The notes under the pieces were generated by a model. That model saw only the letters and a program-made list of their open reading frames with translations, was not told the DNA's origin and did not search any database. Of a stretch of 64,000 bases of DNA, positions 63,601-64,000 are shown piece by piece. Position 1 is the first letter of the stretch. Every line of letters begins with the position of its first letter. The translations under genes and the position numbers were made by a program. The stretch comes from Streptomyces sp. Tue6028 (lineage in GTDB: Bacteria > Actinomycetota > Actinomycetes > Streptomycetales > Streptomycetaceae): the NCBI RefSeq assembly GCF_002300165.1, contig NZ_MLCE01000019.1, positions 186,001-250,000 on the forward strand, read 5' to 3'.

Positions 63601-64000
63601 GATTTGTTTCCTCCTGGCGATGGAATTCGCTTTGTGCGACGCGGAGCCTCGTTTTCCTTCCGGCCTTTCCGGTGAGGCCCGCACCACCAGTAGGCCCGAA
63701 TCGCGCAGCAGGATCACGTTCCGAGGGTTCGGGACTTGACGAGCGCCAGGACAGCGGGTAAAAGCCACATAAGGGGCACTCTCGCGGATCACCCCCACTT
63801 CACAGAAGTGGCATCTGATCTGCGACGGCGTCGACGACATGCCGTCCCCCGCACTCCGAACCCGCCCGGCGTCGAACCGCGCCGCGGAGGACACCGGGGT
63901 GACCCGGATCGCGGACGCACCGCGCAGAGACCGACCGGGAAAAATCGATCCACCCCGATATCAATCCGCCTCGATATCGAAGAAATTCGGAATGTGCTCG
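63601..64000. other. 400-bp right-edge region, no gene seen
   Basis: Upstream of the repetitive protein. A + strand promoter-like pair TTGACG (63736-63741) and TAAAAG (63759-63764) has a 17-bp spacer and would serve a gene beyond the window. The last 60 bp are AT-rich with repeated GATATC-type motifs. Confidence 0.35.

Overview
The window is Streptomyces chromosome. The DNA is very GC-rich, GTG starts and GTGA/ATGA stop-start overlaps are common, and it carries Streptomyces-type genes (msiK, cdgB, XRE/DUF397 pairs, phoRP/phoU, carD, groEL2 with CIRCE sites). From memory, gene order follows the S. coelicolor region around SCO4307 down to about SCO4226. Most of it is core genome; about 3 kb is a decayed integrative element at a tRNA-Thr gene.

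Layout. 1-1,900: end of a GNAT acetyltransferase, a membrane-anchored protein and a DUF4031 pair. 1,938-5,422: MurNAc (cell-wall amino sugar) catabolism, with an RpiR/SIS regulator, murQ and a PTS EIIBC. 5,419-8,452: a zinc-ribbon-like protein, an XRE/DUF397 pair and an Old Yellow Enzyme. 8,719-13,000: groEL2 under CIRCE control, a cold-shock protein, and threonine synthase coupled to a MoaD/ThiS carrier. 13,318-16,733: gpgS, otsA and otsB. 17,199-21,800: a sugar-binding lipoprotein diverging from nagK-nagA around two DasR-type (dre) sites, then a PfkB kinase. 21,896-27,704: secreted and membrane proteins, the diguanylate cyclase cdgB, a flavin reductase, an ECF41-like sigma factor with a duplicated promoter, and arfB. 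27,931-41,268: terD, an MFS/TetR pair, an M1 peptidase, a pentapeptide-repeat protein, oxidoreductases with a SoxR box, a second MFS exporter, a rhomboid-like protein and an APH(6)-like kinase. 41,531-44,350: two secreted proteins. 44,435-47,768: two integrase 3' ends and two tRNA-Thr att sites bracketing a degraded element with a transposase relic, a DUF1275 protein and a YciI-like protein. 47,985-57,344: msiK, a sugar nucleotidyltransferase, a DoxX protein, rlmB, cysS, ispF, ispD and carD. 58,030-61,699: a lipoprotein, phoP-phoR and phoU. 61,988-63,600: a Cys-rich 50-residue peptide and a secreted protein with a His/aromatic-rich domain, collagen-like repeats and TDPK/TDPQ repeats.

How the parts connect. 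murQ/PTS, nagKA, the sugar-binding lipoprotein and msiK all concern uptake and use of cell-wall or chitin amino sugars; dre-like sites precede nagKA and msiK. gpgS and otsAB make glucosylglycerate and trehalose. phoR-phoP and phoU diverge around a predicted PHO box. The least familiar items are the tandem ECF41 promoter repeat, the threonine synthase/sulfur-carrier coupling, the Cys-rich peptide and the repetitive secreted protein at the right end.
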